From NCBI RefSeq assembly GCF_050908995.1, contig NC_135119.1, forward strand, positions 27,433,001 to 27,497,000: 64,000 nucleotides of DNA, written 5' to 3'. The stretch is from Andrena cerasifolii. Its lineage: Eukaryota > Arthropoda > Insecta > Hymenoptera > Andrenidae. Positions 13,740 through 26,180 of the stretch are shown here, piece by piece; within the stretch, counting starts at the first letter, position 1, and each line of letters starts with the position of its first letter. Made by a program: the position numbers and the translations under genes. The notes under the pieces are model-generated. The model was not told the origin of the DNA and did not search any database. It saw only the letters and a program-made list of their open reading frames with translations.

Positions 13740-14060
13740 TTCATAATTGTGATTGAATTCGAGTTGGAGCACGCGAGTACACAAGTACTGGCGTATTTTG
13801 GTATTTGCGGAGAGAGTACTTAGGCATCGATGGATTCTGGTATTTGCGTAGGTGAGCACTTAAAGACCTGAGTACTTAAGTGTTGAGTACTTAATCATTT
13901 TGTATACTCAAACACTAAATACTTGAGTTTTGAGTACTCAAGTACACGAGTACCCGGGCGTCCAAGAACTTCAATATTTAAAACCTATGAACGTGAGCAC
14001 CAGAATACCCACGCTTTCAAGTATAGAAACAATAATGTACTTATATCTATACCTAAGTAC
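13740..14060. repeat. Degenerate AGTACT-rich simple sequence
   Basis: Many overlapping variants of GAGTACTCAAGTACACGAGTA and ACTTAAGTGTTGAGTACTTA make this stretch partly self-complementary. A related tract occurs at 16330-16500, between the two halves of the duplication there. Confidence 0.6.
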
Positions 14061-16158
14061 CCGAACATTAATTAACTCTGATCCTGCATTGAATCATTAA
14101 CCATCGATACATTAAAAAACTCGATCTCTGATACCAATGAGAATGATGAAAAGCAAACTAATTACCTCGCGTACGGCTATCGATCATGATAAACATAGCC
14201 TCGACCAAAGACACGAATAAAGTCAGATACGGTGCTCATAAAATGACGACATAATCCGCAGCATTCACCTTGACTTTCTTCTCCCACTTAATATTCACTC
14301 GTGCCATCGAAAATCACTTTACAATTATCAGTGACAGAGCCATGAAAAAGCTCGAAGCTCTCGTAAACCATCAGGTGTGCCTCGTAACAGAACGATCAAT
14401 AAATATCGTGGCGGAACGTTTGCCATTCGACTTCGTTCAGAATGCACTCTCGTCACGGATTGAACTACGGACTTCCGGTGATTTGTATGGCTGTAAGGAA
14501 CGATCGGACTGGTCCTCGAATCGCGAGGAGAGTGAAAGTCCATCGATCCGTCGGCGTCGGCGCAGGTGCTTTCGACGCTGATCGCTCGTCGTTTTTTTCT
14601 CCAGCTCGAGGAGACCGGAGGCTTCCAGTCCCCGTCTCGATTTCGATCTCACGAACCGGTCTCGCCGCTGAAATCCCCAACTGGACGTGCATAGTGAGCG
14701 CCGAACCGGCGATTCTCGTGCGTAGGAACGCACTAAACGCTCGTATGACGCGCAATCCTTTCCCGTACGTTACTTCCTACGCGAAATCACTCGATCGCGC
14801 CGGATAATGCGCGTGTTCAGGTTCGGTTAACTTTATGCGACTGGCAGTGCGCGGCGGGCAGTTTGATCGTGATATAAAGGAGGGGGAGGTGGTGAATCTT
14901 TATCTTTTTCTGCTGGGGAATTTTTTCGGATTATAGTGTCTCGAAGGATCCTTCTTTGAACCATCCTTCTTTAAAATATTCTTCGAGAGAGATCCTTCGA
15001 AGGAGATCCGTCTTCGAGATATGAATCGAATCTGGGAGTTGAATTTAAGATTTCAATTGCAACAATTGAATTCCAGAGTTGAATTCCAAGAATAATTGAT
15101 CCTTCTTCGAAAGATCGCGGTTTCCAGTTAAAATTAAAATATCGCTATATCCCCTCCAATTACGCTATGATGATCGTTATCCCCTCCGCTTCTATTCTTG
15201 CCGCGGCGCATGATTCACAAGACTATTGGCAATAAAGGCCGCCGAAAAGACTCCTTATCTCCAAAGATCTCAAACCGCCCCCTTCTTCCAAGACAAATCT
15301 ATATTTTATTACCATCTAATTGCAATTTTTCTCTACTGGTGGTACAAATTTACTTCCATTTAGCACTGTAGGCAGAGTGTCGGTATCACCTTGATCCACT
15401 TTCACGTATCGATCCCTTGCTTCCTGGTAATTTCAATTGCCAACTGGTCGGCAGATAGAGACGTCGACTCTTAAACCGGTGAATTTCGTCCCGCGCGGCG
15501 GGATGACATTCCTCCGTTCCTCTGTGCAGCGGCCAGCAACGTCGTTTGACAGTGACTAATCCGATGGGAGACGATTAGTCAGACAGGCTTTCGTTACTGG
15601 ATTCGTCGGCTATCTGGGGACTCTGCACTTTGGCTTTGATCAATTTCAACAGATACGGGGCATCAGTTGCGCTCTGTGTTTCGGTACCGCCTTCTCTAAT
15701 TGTCTCTAACGGGGCCAGCGGTTGTCAGACATTCTTTTCTATTCTTTATCGCCTCTTCCATCCGTTCACAATAGCGATCTCCAAACAACTACACGTATGT
15801 ACGCAGACAGTATGAATTGTTTATTTTTCTAAATAGATAGTAATAGGCATCCTCAGTTTATATATTAGTGAATGAAATAAAAAGTTGAAGATGTAATAGA
15901 AATAATATATGACCGGGGACTTAAAACGGTAAATGGTGGATTTTTAATTTAGAACCACGTTTCATGAAAGTACTAGCTTTGTTTCTCATGGCGGTCTGTT
16001 GATTTCTTTGAATTGTCGCCGAAACCATGTCGCATGTCACATCGCGTGTCCCCGGCTTCCAAAGAACGTTTCTTCGTTTAGCTCGGGACGAAATTGAGAA
16101 ATAGCGAAGCGTGCTCGACTCAGACGTTCCCACGACCACGAATTCCGTCCATGAAACG

Positions 16159-16627
16159 ATTCTCATCAGCGTCAAAGTGTCCGCGTATCATCAGAGGCAC
16201 GCTCGCGCGAGCGGAGTACTCGGGCAAGGGGTCGGTACCCGTTACGATGCACATGGGTCACATAAGCACGACCAGCTAACGCATCACTTTGTTCCGCGAA
16301 TATTTCGGCATATTTCCTCGAACCACTTTGGCACTCAAGTACTTCAATACCCGAGTATTTTGAGTACTCAGTTGCTCGAGCATCTATGTATATAAGTACT
16401 ACTCGAATACTAGAATATCCAAATTGAGAAAATACTCGAGTACCCATATACCAAAGTGCTGGAATATTTAATTGTAACTGCTCCAGGTAGTCGAGTACTG
16501 AAATGTTCTTCGTCATCGTCAAACTGTCCGTGTATCATTAGACGCGCGCTCGCGCGTCTAAAGGGCTCGAGCATGGGGTCGGTACCCGTTACAGCGCACA
16601 TGGGTCACACGAACGCGACCAGCAAAC
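16159..16627. repeat. Tandem duplication, about 345-bp period
   Basis: The segment 16159-16280 recurs at 16503-16627. Shared blocks are GGGGTCGGTACCCGTTAC, GCACATGGGTCACA, GTCCGYGTATCATYAGA and CGACCAGC. The spacer between them is AGTACT-rich. The GCGCGCTCGCGCG core differs between copies but stays self-complementary in each. No coding frame is shared, so the duplication is structural, not a duplicated exon. Confidence 0.8.
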
Positions 16628-16632
16628 ATGCC

Positions 16633-16654
16633 CTCTCTCTCTCTCTCTCTCTCT
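16633..16654. repeat. (CT)n microsatellite
   Basis: About eleven uninterrupted CT units directly follow the 345-bp tandem duplication. They precede a CpG-rich block containing a TGTCAGTTCG initiator-like site near 16695. Confidence 0.9.
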
Positions 16655-16689
16655 TATTCTCTCTGCACGGCGTGTCTCTCGCGCTGTCG

Positions 16690-16920
16690 TCCTGTCAGTT
16701 CGCGTGGTGCGCTCGAACGAGCGGCAAGTGCCTCGAGTTGTACTCTCGAGAACCTCGTCGCCTCCGTGCCTCGAAACGAGACGAGTAAAAACGCGGTAAT
16801 TCCAGTATCAGCCTGGTTCCTTCGGATCGCAAGGTACACACCCTTTTCCACTTCCGTCCAGCTCAGCACTCAAGTGATTGCCTGCGTGATAAGCTCCGTC
16901 AAGTGATAAAAGCGTCGCGT
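16690..16920 (+). promoter_or_regulatory. Possible CpG-rich promoter / 5' UTR block
   Basis: An arthropod initiator-like TCAGTT (16695-16700) sits just after a CT-repeat tract and starts a CpG-rich segment of about 200 bases. There is no TATA box at -30. No splice donor or coding start can be linked to it, so this is a weak call. It could equally be a GC-rich intergenic island. Confidence 0.25.
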
Positions 16921-17084
16921 TACAACCTTCTGCAACTTTACTAGGCGCATCAGCTTCTTTTGGAACCCAAGTTCCTTCAAATTTTGGATTACTTGTCTGT
17001 TTCGATGGTGCCAGCGATCGTGGTCTTGAATTCTAAGTCTTAGTACGCTGGAACTTGAAAATCTTTTGAAGCTTTCGATAATTT

Positions 17085-17375
17085 CCGAGTTTGAAATACT
17101 CAGGAGGCAAAGCTGGGCAAGTGGTATTGATTCTTTCTGTCGGAAGTTACAAAATATTGAAACTTGAACGTTTAGTATTTATGAGTAAAGAAGTTTGAAA
17201 TACTCATTGTCAGTAGGCAAAGCTGATAAAACTGGTGTTACTTCCTTTATTGGAAGCTTTAAATATTGGAACTTAAACATCTTTCGGGGTTTCGAACCTT
17301 CCAAAAATCCTAAATTAAATTCCCGACTAAAAGAGTTTGAAATACTCTCTAGGCACTATTAAGTGAAACTAGGTA
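17085..17375. repeat. Imperfect tandem repeat, about 110-bp unit
   Basis: Blocks GTTTGAAATACTC, AGGCAAAGCTG, TCGGAAG(C/T)TACAAAATATTG or GAAGCTTTAAATATTGG, and GAACTTGAACGTTTAG recur in the same order near 17090, 17190 and 17335. The last copy is truncated. Confidence 0.65.
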
Positions 17376-18654
17376 AGTGAGAGGCATAACAGCCGTAGTG
17401 AATCATTTCGGATATATTAATTAAGTCGCGATAATTATACTTGCCTAGCAAAAGAAGCGTGTAATAAAGTGTTTTCACGGTGCAAATCAATTTCATTCCT
17501 GCACACTAGTGACTTTCATCCCGCCCGTATACAGCTTCAACTCTTCCAATCCACAAATACGCTTTCAGTTTTACCTCGCAACACAGTTTCACACTACACA
17601 CAGAACTACTCAATCCCACCGAACAACTGTCGTCTATAATTACCCCTTTTGTCTTTCCCTTTCGTTCATTGATCGGGAAAAGCAGGCCAAGGGAAGCAGA
17701 CAGTCTCTTCAGTCTCCCCGGATTCCAAATATTCAAACACGTCGCCTCACTCTCGCGATTAATTACCCAGCAAAAACGTGACGCGACCATTGGACTGCCA
17801 ACCGCTCTTCCTGGTTTGCGCCAGTTCTTCTCGCCCCTTACTCTACGCAGTTCGTTTTTCATCGTCCGTGACTAATCGCTGAAAAAGGAATCACTTTCTC
17901 GTCGTTTCCCCTAAGAAACACGAGTTACCTTTTTCTTCCAACATTTATTCCTCCTAAGCGATCGAAACAACCCAATTAGCAACCACTTTGAAGCCTGTAT
18001 CAAACATTCACTGCGATCATAAATTGTGTATCGATCTAAGTGGAGGAAAAAAGTTACTAATTGTAAGTAGCTATCTTGGAAATATGATCCCCACGTGCTT
18101 GTGCCGCTAGTAGCGATGTTCTTGGTATTTCTATGCGCGTTACGTTCTTGGGTTTCGATAGTGGATCACGGCACGTGATTACATTCCAAAACACTCGTCC
18201 GAGTATACCGTAAGAGATATGGCTGGGTTTCGGCCGCGTCGCGCATCCGCATCCTGTGCTGCCTTGCGAAAGAAACAGATCGCTTTTGAAGCGCGCTGAA
18301 ACGCTCGTCCCGAAGCAATCGGGCATATGAGCCGTAGAGAAGCACGCGCATACTTATTGGCGTTTTGCAATTCGATGCACTCGTGCGTGCGCTCGGTGTC
18401 TCGAGAATAATGCGCCCGTGGACGGTCGGCGGTGTTTTGTTTAAAAATTTACGCCACTCCGCCTCGAGAACCCGTTAATCCCGCTGTGCTTATTCGATGC
18501 GTCTCGACGCTCCGCATTCCTGTTGCAACGAATCCTACTTGTTGTCGTCCTTGGAACGGTCTTCTGCATTTGGTGCCCATCGCGGAACAGTGAAATTGTC
18601 CGTTTCAGTGAATACCCTGTGGGTGAACACGGCAAATGGGTAGCCATGGAAATA

Positions 18655-18990
18655 GACGACCTAGACCTAAACCAAGAAATACATAACTTTAGAAGTATGG
18701 CCTGTTCCGCGGGAATACTTGACCTTTGGAGTACTTTTTCATAGAATTCACAGAAGTACCTAACCTTAAAAATACTTTGCCATAGAAACACCCAAGCTTA
18801 GAAATAATTTCCTAATCTTAAAAATACTTTCACATAGGAATATTCATCTACAGGAGTACCCCTAGCCTTAGAAATACTTTCACATACATAGAAATATCTA
18901 ACCTCAAAAAATGCTTGTCAACAGCGATACCTAACCTTAAAGTACTTATCAACAGAGGTACCTAATCCATCCCTATCTCAAGAAACACTC
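18655..18990. repeat. Degenerate tandem repeat, about 35-40-bp unit
   Basis: The consensus is about ACCTAACCTTAGAAATACTT followed by TCACATAG, repeated eight or so times with drift from near GACCTAGACC to ATACCGATT. It is non-coding. Confidence 0.65.
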
Positions 18991-19604
18991 ACCCATAGAC
19001 TCCCCAGAAATACCGATTGCCAATTTTCTCGCAGCTTTTTTTTACGGAATCGTTTAAGTCAGAAATCAGTCCAATTAAGGTCTAGCAGAGGGACGAAATC
19101 TCGAGACGGAGGGCCGTTTTATACGGCATCGGGGCCAGGAACGAAGACCCATCGTGTTTCTGCCAGTTTCTCTGGACGAACACAATGAAGACGAACGATA
19201 CGATCTTTCGGTTGGAAGCTTCGGTGAAAGCGCGCGTTGAATTAAGTTTTATCCTGTAACCTGTCGGACCTGAACGAAATTATTGCTCGTTAGGACGATA
19301 GTCGACTACCGGCGGGTACTTTCGAGCCCCCATCGACGTTCGATTTCTTCCGTTGCGCGTTGCGTTCTTTTTACGAGAAGTCGAGTGAAAACTGGGGAAC
19401 AAAGCGATATCTTGTCGTAACTGACCTATTCCAACATTCTCCATAATTCGCACCCTATATAACTCATTCCTGTACTAAATGCTCAATTAGCATCCCTTAT
19501 TACGTTTCTAAAAATCCTTCGTAACCTGATCGTAATAAGAAAATTATATATTACGCGGGGAATTTTTAAATAGCGAACCATATTTTTTCAAAATCATCAG
19601 TAGG

Positions 19605-19775
19605 ATATCAATTAGTTTATATCGATTAAGTATATATTTTGATCGTACTTTATTATTAATTATATGTATATTATATTATAATACTTTATTAATAATAACG
19701 TAAAACTAATAGGATTCGATCAAAGTATATGCTTAATTCCTTAATCAGTATAAACTTATCGATACCTAATTACTT
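19605..19775. repeat. AT-rich foldback element
   Basis: The left arm AGTTTATATCGATTAAGTAT followed by ATTTTGATCG is matched inverted on the right by CGATCAAAGTATATGCTTAA and AGTATAAACTTATCGAT. Arms are about 45 bases, with an AT-rich centre containing TTATTAATAATAA. No coding capacity. Confidence 0.7.
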
Positions 19776-21424
19776 TTAATAAAATAGTAGGAAGTATGTG
19801 TACTATTCTCAGTCTTAAAGAATTTCAGATGAAATGTAAAATGTAAATCCAGTTACAACTCAGCTTTCAGTTACCCTTTCAGTGACTCTTACGTCTAGTT
19901 TGTTGTTCAGAGGAAACGTTGCTGCGGACGTTAGATTATCAAAACACTCCAGCGATTTCTATTATTGGAATATGATCCTTCGTGATTTATCGTGATTTAG
20001 CCTGCGGTTAAATCTCGTCTGCGCTTACGGTTGGCGATGCATTTCGTAAAGCTGGGACGGTCGAGAAAAATCGCAATTGCGGTTTCGAGAGAGGCGTTAG
20101 TCTTTGCCACGCCACACCGGACGCGTAATCGTCACCTCATCGACTTCCTTCGTTGCGGCGTTGCGTAGGAATACATTATCTTCTCTATTAACTGTCGACG
20201 CGCGAGAATCCTTCATTGATGCCGTTGTTTCCGTGGAAAGACTGCGAGTAGGTACATTGCTAATGAGACATATGGAATTTCATTGAGCTGATGCGAGTGT
20301 TTCGCGATTGGAATTTTATGTATTTGGTTTTCTAACACTTGGAGTTTCCTCCAATTGATGTCCTTACACTTGCAGTCTCCTTCGATTAATATTCCCGCAC
20401 TCGAACTTTCATCTAGCCGATTTCCTTCCATCACAAAATTGTCAACACGCGAAAACCTTTCTCCAGTCTACTTCGCCACACTTTGATCACAGAAACCTCC
20501 ATCCACCTTGCCACCACTCCATTCCAATTACAACAAAAAAAACCTCATTCATCAACCCCGCTCCCCAAGTGTAACCGCACTCAAGGACGTGCCTCTGCTC
20601 TCCCCCATTCCCCGAAGAGACGTTAATATTCACCATTTCCTTCCGGGCTTACCACCCTCTCGCGGACAAAGCTGATCGTAACTCGTTTAACCGGCGCGTA
20701 TGTACGCAAACACGCAGCGGGGCTAGCGTAGAGTCGAGAGGGAAAAAAGCCTCGTGCCTCTTCAGGGAGGTTCACGCGCTCGTGCGTTCACGCCTGTCGA
20801 CGAGCAATTAGCCATCGCCTCGACTTCGAAAAATCGCGCGTCCCTATTTCCACTCGGAACCGACTGGTACCAGCGAGTGCATCTCGACGTGATCGACTTT
20901 GGGCATGAAAGGATCTTGGTGGTTCCAGCGATTTGGAGGCGTAGTGAAATCTTTGAAGAAAATTTTTAGTTTGAAAAAAGTTTAACATGTGTTTGGAAAT
21001 TGCGAATGACTAGGACGAGGGGTTTGAAATTGAAGGGAGCAGGGATGAAATAGGGAGGTAGATATTCGACGTGCTTCAGAATTCTTCAGGTTTGTTGGTA
21101 TGGCTTGGAGCAGTATTGGAACTTGGAATGCAAGTAGGAAATCGAAGAGGTATTGCGAGGGAAGTTTGATTGGGAGCTGAAGGTAGAATCTTTGGCGAAG
21201 GAAACTCGAGAAACGGAAGCATCATTCGTATGAAAATCTCTTTCCCTTTAACATCCTTCGAATTTCAAATGCAGAATACACATATCTATCTTCTATCAAA
21301 ATACTTGCCGACATTAGAAGTCTAACTCAAACCAAACCACTAGGAAATTTGCAAATAATAAATCCCAATAAAATATAAATTCTCCCCAAGTATTTTTGTA
21401 TATCTACTATAGTTTTCAGGATAT
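19776..21424. other. Non-coding stretch, no gene recognised
   Basis: Only short frames without domains were seen. A degenerate 38-bp repeat (ACTTGNAGTTTCCTYCAATTG-like) lies at about 20330-20420. Confidence 0.4.
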
Positions 21425-21585
21425 ACAGCAAAATAAAAATGCGAATATGAAATGAAAAATAGCAGGTTTGCAGAAAAATAAAAATAGGAATACGAAATAA
21501 AAATTAGCAAGATATACAGAAAAATAAAAATAGGAATACGAAATGAAAAATAACAAGATGCACGGAAAAATAAAAATAGGAAAGC
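21425..21585. repeat. A-rich minisatellite, about 50-bp unit
   Basis: Three to four copies of a unit around AAAATAAAAATAGGAATACG, then AAATGAAAAATAGCAAGAT. The minus strand is open through it only because of the repeat (Phe/Tyr/Ile-rich), which should not be read as a protein. Confidence 0.75.
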
Positions 21586-24447
21586 ACGCGTTAACATTTA
21601 AGGGTTATTTTCACCATGAAGACCCAAAACAGCAGAAAATAAAAATTATCTAGCACTATTAAGATCTCCGAACCTGCAAAGTTTCAAAAAATCTGAATTC
21701 TTGCGCTGGTCTCGCTGTCATGCTCGTTGAACAGCTTGCATAAAGGCGCCTTTCCACGGCAGAAGACGATGATCGTACACTTAGGGAAGCTGTCAAGTCC
21801 GCGCTTTTCGCGCACCTGTTCACGACGCTCTTCAGCTTGTCGCCATCAAAGAGATCGCGACAAAAGGCGCCCTACAAAAACGTGCTTACATAATGGCGAC
21901 CCCCCCAGCGTGTTCTCGCGCCTATTTTGCCCGGCGTGCATGTGCGCGCGACGCGTTGTCTTTGGGTGAAAGAGCGGGACCGACAATGCGTCGAAAAACT
22001 AGGGTAAAAGCGGCTTCGTTATTCGCTGCTGGCTGCTCACTTGGGGTCGAGGGCTTCGAAGCTAATTTCCTCGTCGCCATTTTCCCCTGGGACGCTGGGA
22101 AGGAAGATGAGCCGTGTTTCGAGGAGTCACGGGTGATCAGCCTTTTGTGGCATTTAAAACGCTATTCAGGTTTAGCTCGCAACGTTTTGTCGTAACTCTA
22201 CAAAATTGGCAAAGCTGTAACACGACCCAGATCCCTGGGACACCCTGTATCTATGTTTATGTATACGTTTGTCAGTTGAATTGTAAGGGAGCATGAATAA
22301 AGCTCAAAAGCTTTAGTACGAAAGTACTAAAGGCCTTTTCGTTACATGGGACACTTTTGTAGCTACAAGTGTTTTGTGTTTTACTTAAAGGTGTTACAGA
22401 AAGAGTGGTGTGATTGAGAAGTAGATGATGGTATATGGTAAAGGGAAATTAGGAATGTAGAATAATCGAGAGTTTGAACGGAGGAAGGAAAGGTAGTGAG
22501 ATGTGAAGTTGAATATAGGACAGAAAAGGAGAAAAGGAGATGATGCGTTTCGTCCTGAGTCTGCTAGTAGATTCAGCAATGGCTCAAGGGGACTAGGCAG
22601 TCGTTTTCCATGAAAAAAATACTTTCTTTGTAATGCATTTGTAAAAAATAGAAAAGAAATGTTTATTATTATCGTAGAGATTGAAAAAAGTTGGTATGAA
22701 ATATACATGTGATTTAAAAATGGCGGTGCTGACTGGTAAACATTTTAACGTTCTTCTGTGCTTTCAGGTAATATTGGTCTTAAAAAGGGACGTAATCCAA
22801 TTTTAAAGTGTGATTCTTATTTCTGACATCCGTAGTTTCCCGCTGAATCAATAAAAGCTAAAATTAAAGCAGAATTATTAAGTTGGAGGCCGAAAAACGG
22901 CGATTATTTCAAGAAAAATTCGGTCGTGTTTGTGAGCTACTAGAAATCGCATATGTTTTACACATCCTGTAATTTTTTTCGATCTGAACTTCCGTTCATT
23001 CGCAACTAGCCAAAAACCAAGAGAAAAAAAGATTCGAGAAAAACGCGTTTAAAGTTTCTGATTAACAATTTTGCGAATTTTAATGTAAACCAAGCGGCAT
23101 TTTATTCAGAAAAGGTAGTACTTTCGGAAAATGCAATAAAAAAAATGGACTTTTCGACTGCCTCAATCCCCTTAAGCGTCTCTCGTTCACAGTAGTCAAG
23201 TTGGGAAGGTTAAGGCAAGTAATAAATAACCGGTTCACATTGGTGAAGTAACTTGACAAATGAGAACGAGGCTTTACCTAGCAGACCCTATCTTAGACGC
23301 GGGGATATTAGAAGGTGGGACAAAACAGGTATGTATAGGAATCGGTAATCGCGGGACAACTCGGGAGAAAGAGGGATCGGTAAAAACGCCCTCTTGCGGC
23401 GAGTCCAGAGGTATCGCTGCGGAACATTCTTCTGATACAAACATACGTAATTGAATATTTTAGAAGAATGCAAATACAGTGAAATTATTGCGCGCGAAAT
23501 CAGAAGTAGACACTTTATATACGAGAGATATGTATTAGTTGCCGTTTCTAGAAACGCCGCGCGTGAAAAGTGCTGAAGGCGCGCTAGATTTGAATTTCCA
23601 GCGGTCAGATGTCGACCACCGATCGGACAGTTACGTTACAATATTTAATTGTGACGAAAGCAGCGATTACGCCTCGTTCTGTTTACTTTCGCCCACTTTC
23701 ACTCGGTGCTGCCTCCTCCCCTGCCCATCGAGCGACAGCGTTACGATTGTTTCTTTGCTTTTCAAACGGGGCGCGCCGACTTCCGTCGAGCAACACCGCC
23801 TCGTTAGCTGTGCCCACGCGTTAATTAAACGCCTGACACTTATGTAAACAACGCTATCGCGATGTAACAGTGGCTTAGCAGAGAAGAATCGGCTGTCTAT
23901 CGATGTCGTCCCTCGGGTTTCCATGGTTTCCCTTGGACTCTGGCCGCTATCAGCTGCTGATATCGAGGACAGAACTTCCTGCGATAACTGAGAATGTTAA
24001 TTACGCTCTGGTCCGGGAGACCTTAATGTTATAAAATATTCGTCAATTTACGGCTTTTAAAGTACCCACAGTGACGCGTAAGTGACGGGTGACTCGCGAT
24101 ATTCGTTAGAAAAGGAGCAAGGTTTTCATTAGAAGAAGACGCACTTCGACTCGATGTCGAAATAAGAGGGAAGAGAAAAGTAGCTGGCACTACGGGGAAT
24201 TCGATGAATGTTTAACTTTCGTGTAATTGTATACCGCTGCAGTCCAACTTTTTCATCACTTTTCAATGTCCTATTGAGAAAGTTTCACTCTGGTGGTTAG
24301 GACAGTGACCCTTGGATAGCGAATATACGGGGGCCATTTTTACCCGTTGTTGGATGCCAGCTGCAGGACTGTGCGCGTAACCAAAATTGCGCAGAATGAC
24401 GTTCTCACTTTTTCCGTCACCGTCTCACGCGTGAGTGTTTCATCTTG
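21586..24447. other. Non-coding stretch, repeat remnants
   Basis: The segment 22790-23180 is AT-rich and ends in GACTGCCTCAATCCCCTTAA, a motif shared with the ends of the 454-834 and 52060-52485 elements, so it is probably an old element without a resolved left end. A mariner-like ACACCCTGTA lies at 22236. No exon was seen. Confidence 0.45.
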
Positions 24448-24900
24448 TTTAAGGGGTCAGACCACCTTGGCCAGGTCAAGACATACCACATCTTTGGGAA
24501 TTTATTTCTAAGTGACAAAAACACTTTTTTCGATAAAAATTTTTCTATAAAAATAGACACCATTGGTATCGAAAAATGGAAATTCATTTTAAAAAGTTCT
24601 AATAAAGTTGATTTTATAATTATATCCTTCATTAAAACACGTATTTTATTTCTGCTCACTTTACCCTAGAGAGTAGCTCACTTTACCCCATATATGGGGT
24701 AAAGTGGTCGATTTTGCATTTTCTTTTCAAGTTGAATTTTAATGTACTTTAAGTTTATTTTAAGTATTGATATTCGTCATTTATCAATAGTGATGTTGAA
24801 ATTATATTATAAATCTATTTTCACACATTTTTATTGAAAGGGAAAAATTTTATTCGACTTCAAACATTTTTCGTCCCACTTTGCCCCGGTCTCCCCTATA
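24448..24900. repeat. Probable non-autonomous element with 28-bp perfect palindrome
   Basis: The left part begins TTTAAGGGGTCAGACCACC. The right part reads inverted as AGGGGAGACCGGGGCAAAGT, which resembles the left. Inside, GCTCACTTTACCC occurs twice in direct orientation (24655 and 24676), the second time as half of a perfect palindrome at 24679-24706 centred on CCCCATATATGGGG. No transposase frame is present. Confidence 0.55.
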
Positions 24901-25424
24901 CAACCCTGTCCCAAAATCTAGAGTTTAAGAGCGGAACCTCTGTCAAATGTACCTACTTACGTTAGAGCTGATAATAAACGTGTTGCACTCGATTCCCCTG
25001 CTACGGAATTCAACACCGTAGTGCAATTTTAACGTTAATGGTTATTCTCTATGAGATGCGATGCTAATGAGTGGTGGGAAACACATGTAGTAGTTTGATG
25101 AATGGGATTTGTGAAAATTGACCCGGTATCCGCCGAGCGAGGGTTAATTACCGTTTTGGTGACGTTTTGCGGAAAATTGATTGTTCCGCTGGTTAGTGAT
25201 GAGCATTGCGCTCGTGCTGGTCGCAACTGCTAACGAGTCGATAGTATCTGCAGCGACAACGAGCTGGTATCGCGGTGAAATCATCGATGACGAGTCACGG
25301 AGAGAAACGGTGTAACGTGTCGCGGATTAGGACTTTCGATTCTTCTTTCGGGGCGGAGGACGAGACTCGTGATGGAAAGGCAGTTTGGAATTCAGAGTAA
25401 GTGGAGTTGGCACTAGGATACTGA

Positions 25425-25646
25425 CAGAGTTGGGCAAACTGTAATCTAATTACAAATTACGATTAAAATATAATTGTGTAATTGATTACGCATTATTTTC
25501 TGTAATCGTTAATTTAGGTAGTTGACAAAACCAAATGGTCAATTGGCTAAATTAACAATCACAGAAAATAATGTGTAATCAATTACGCAATTACATTTTA
25601 ATCATAATTTGTAATTTGTAATTAGATTACATTTTTTCCAACTCTG
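25425..25646. mobile_element. hAT-type foldback MITE
   Basis: The termini are CAGAGTTGG and CCAACTCTG. Nearly the entire element is two inverted arms of about 95 bases containing GTAATCTAATTACAAATTAC on the left and its inverse on the right, around a small centre (GTCAATTGGC). The flanking 8 bases GATACTGA and GATGCAGA agree at six positions, consistent with a decayed hAT 8-bp target duplication. Related elements lie at 33690-33838 and 60334-60490. Confidence 0.85.
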
Positions 25647-26090
25647 GATGCAGAGTGGTAGTTTGCTAAGGTACTAGGGTACAGGGCATTAGAGTTCCAA
25701 GGTATTAGGGTGCTAGGCACTGAGGTACCAGGCTACCAGCCAACTAGGGCACCACCCAACTTTACCCCGAAATTTCACTGAAATCCCATTTCCACCCGCA
25801 AATTGTCATGCAACTAGTTCAGGGAGCCCCGAGGTCGATCCACGCGTCGAATACAAAACTTGTCCCCATCCACAACTGTAACAGTTCCTCCGCTAATCAA
25901 GGATATGCATACGTGTGTTTCAGGTGATCACTAACGGTTTGAAGAGCGACGCTGACAGCTGCGACGGTTTAACAAACGGTGAGTCACGCATCATCGATGC
26001 ACGTATCTCCTCTTCGGCGATCTTTCGTCCCCATCTCTGGCTCATCGCTGTTTACGACTATCCTCCGCGTAATAAAGACCCCTAACTGGC

Positions 26091-26180
26091 TATAAAAGGC
26101 GGCGCATTAGATCTGTCGGGCACGGTCGTCCGCGTCGGTGCGCCTTTGCTCCCATTGACCGAATCAATCCACCGCGGCGG
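26091..26180 (+). promoter_or_regulatory. TATA-type core promoter candidate
   Basis: A strong TATA box, CTATAAAAGGCGGCGC, has TATAAAAG at 26091-26098. It lies in a locally GC-rich block and is followed by a CpG-rich leader (26110-26200). Transcription would begin near 26120. No coding exon on + follows before FAM107 at 29750, so it could drive a far-upstream leader of that gene, a non-coding transcript, or nothing. Confidence 0.45.

Larger units (their letters stand above)
12196..16158. other. Non-coding stretch, no gene recognised
   Basis: The stretch holds a G-run (12891-12902), GC-rich blocks at 12530-12850 and 14430-14820 with overlapping spurious frames, and a long AGTACT/ACTCAAGTAC-rich simple-sequence tract at about 13740-14060. 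No exon could be supported. Confidence 0.45.
16921..19604. other. Non-coding stretch apart from listed repeats
   Basis: No exon was recognised. CpG-rich patches around 17500-17880 and 18200-18550 contain overlapping frames on both strands without domains. Confidence 0.45.

Noticed and set aside
21340..21597. Phe/Tyr/Ile-rich minus-strand frame resembling a membrane protein
   Set aside because: It is a by-product of the A-rich 50-bp minisatellite.
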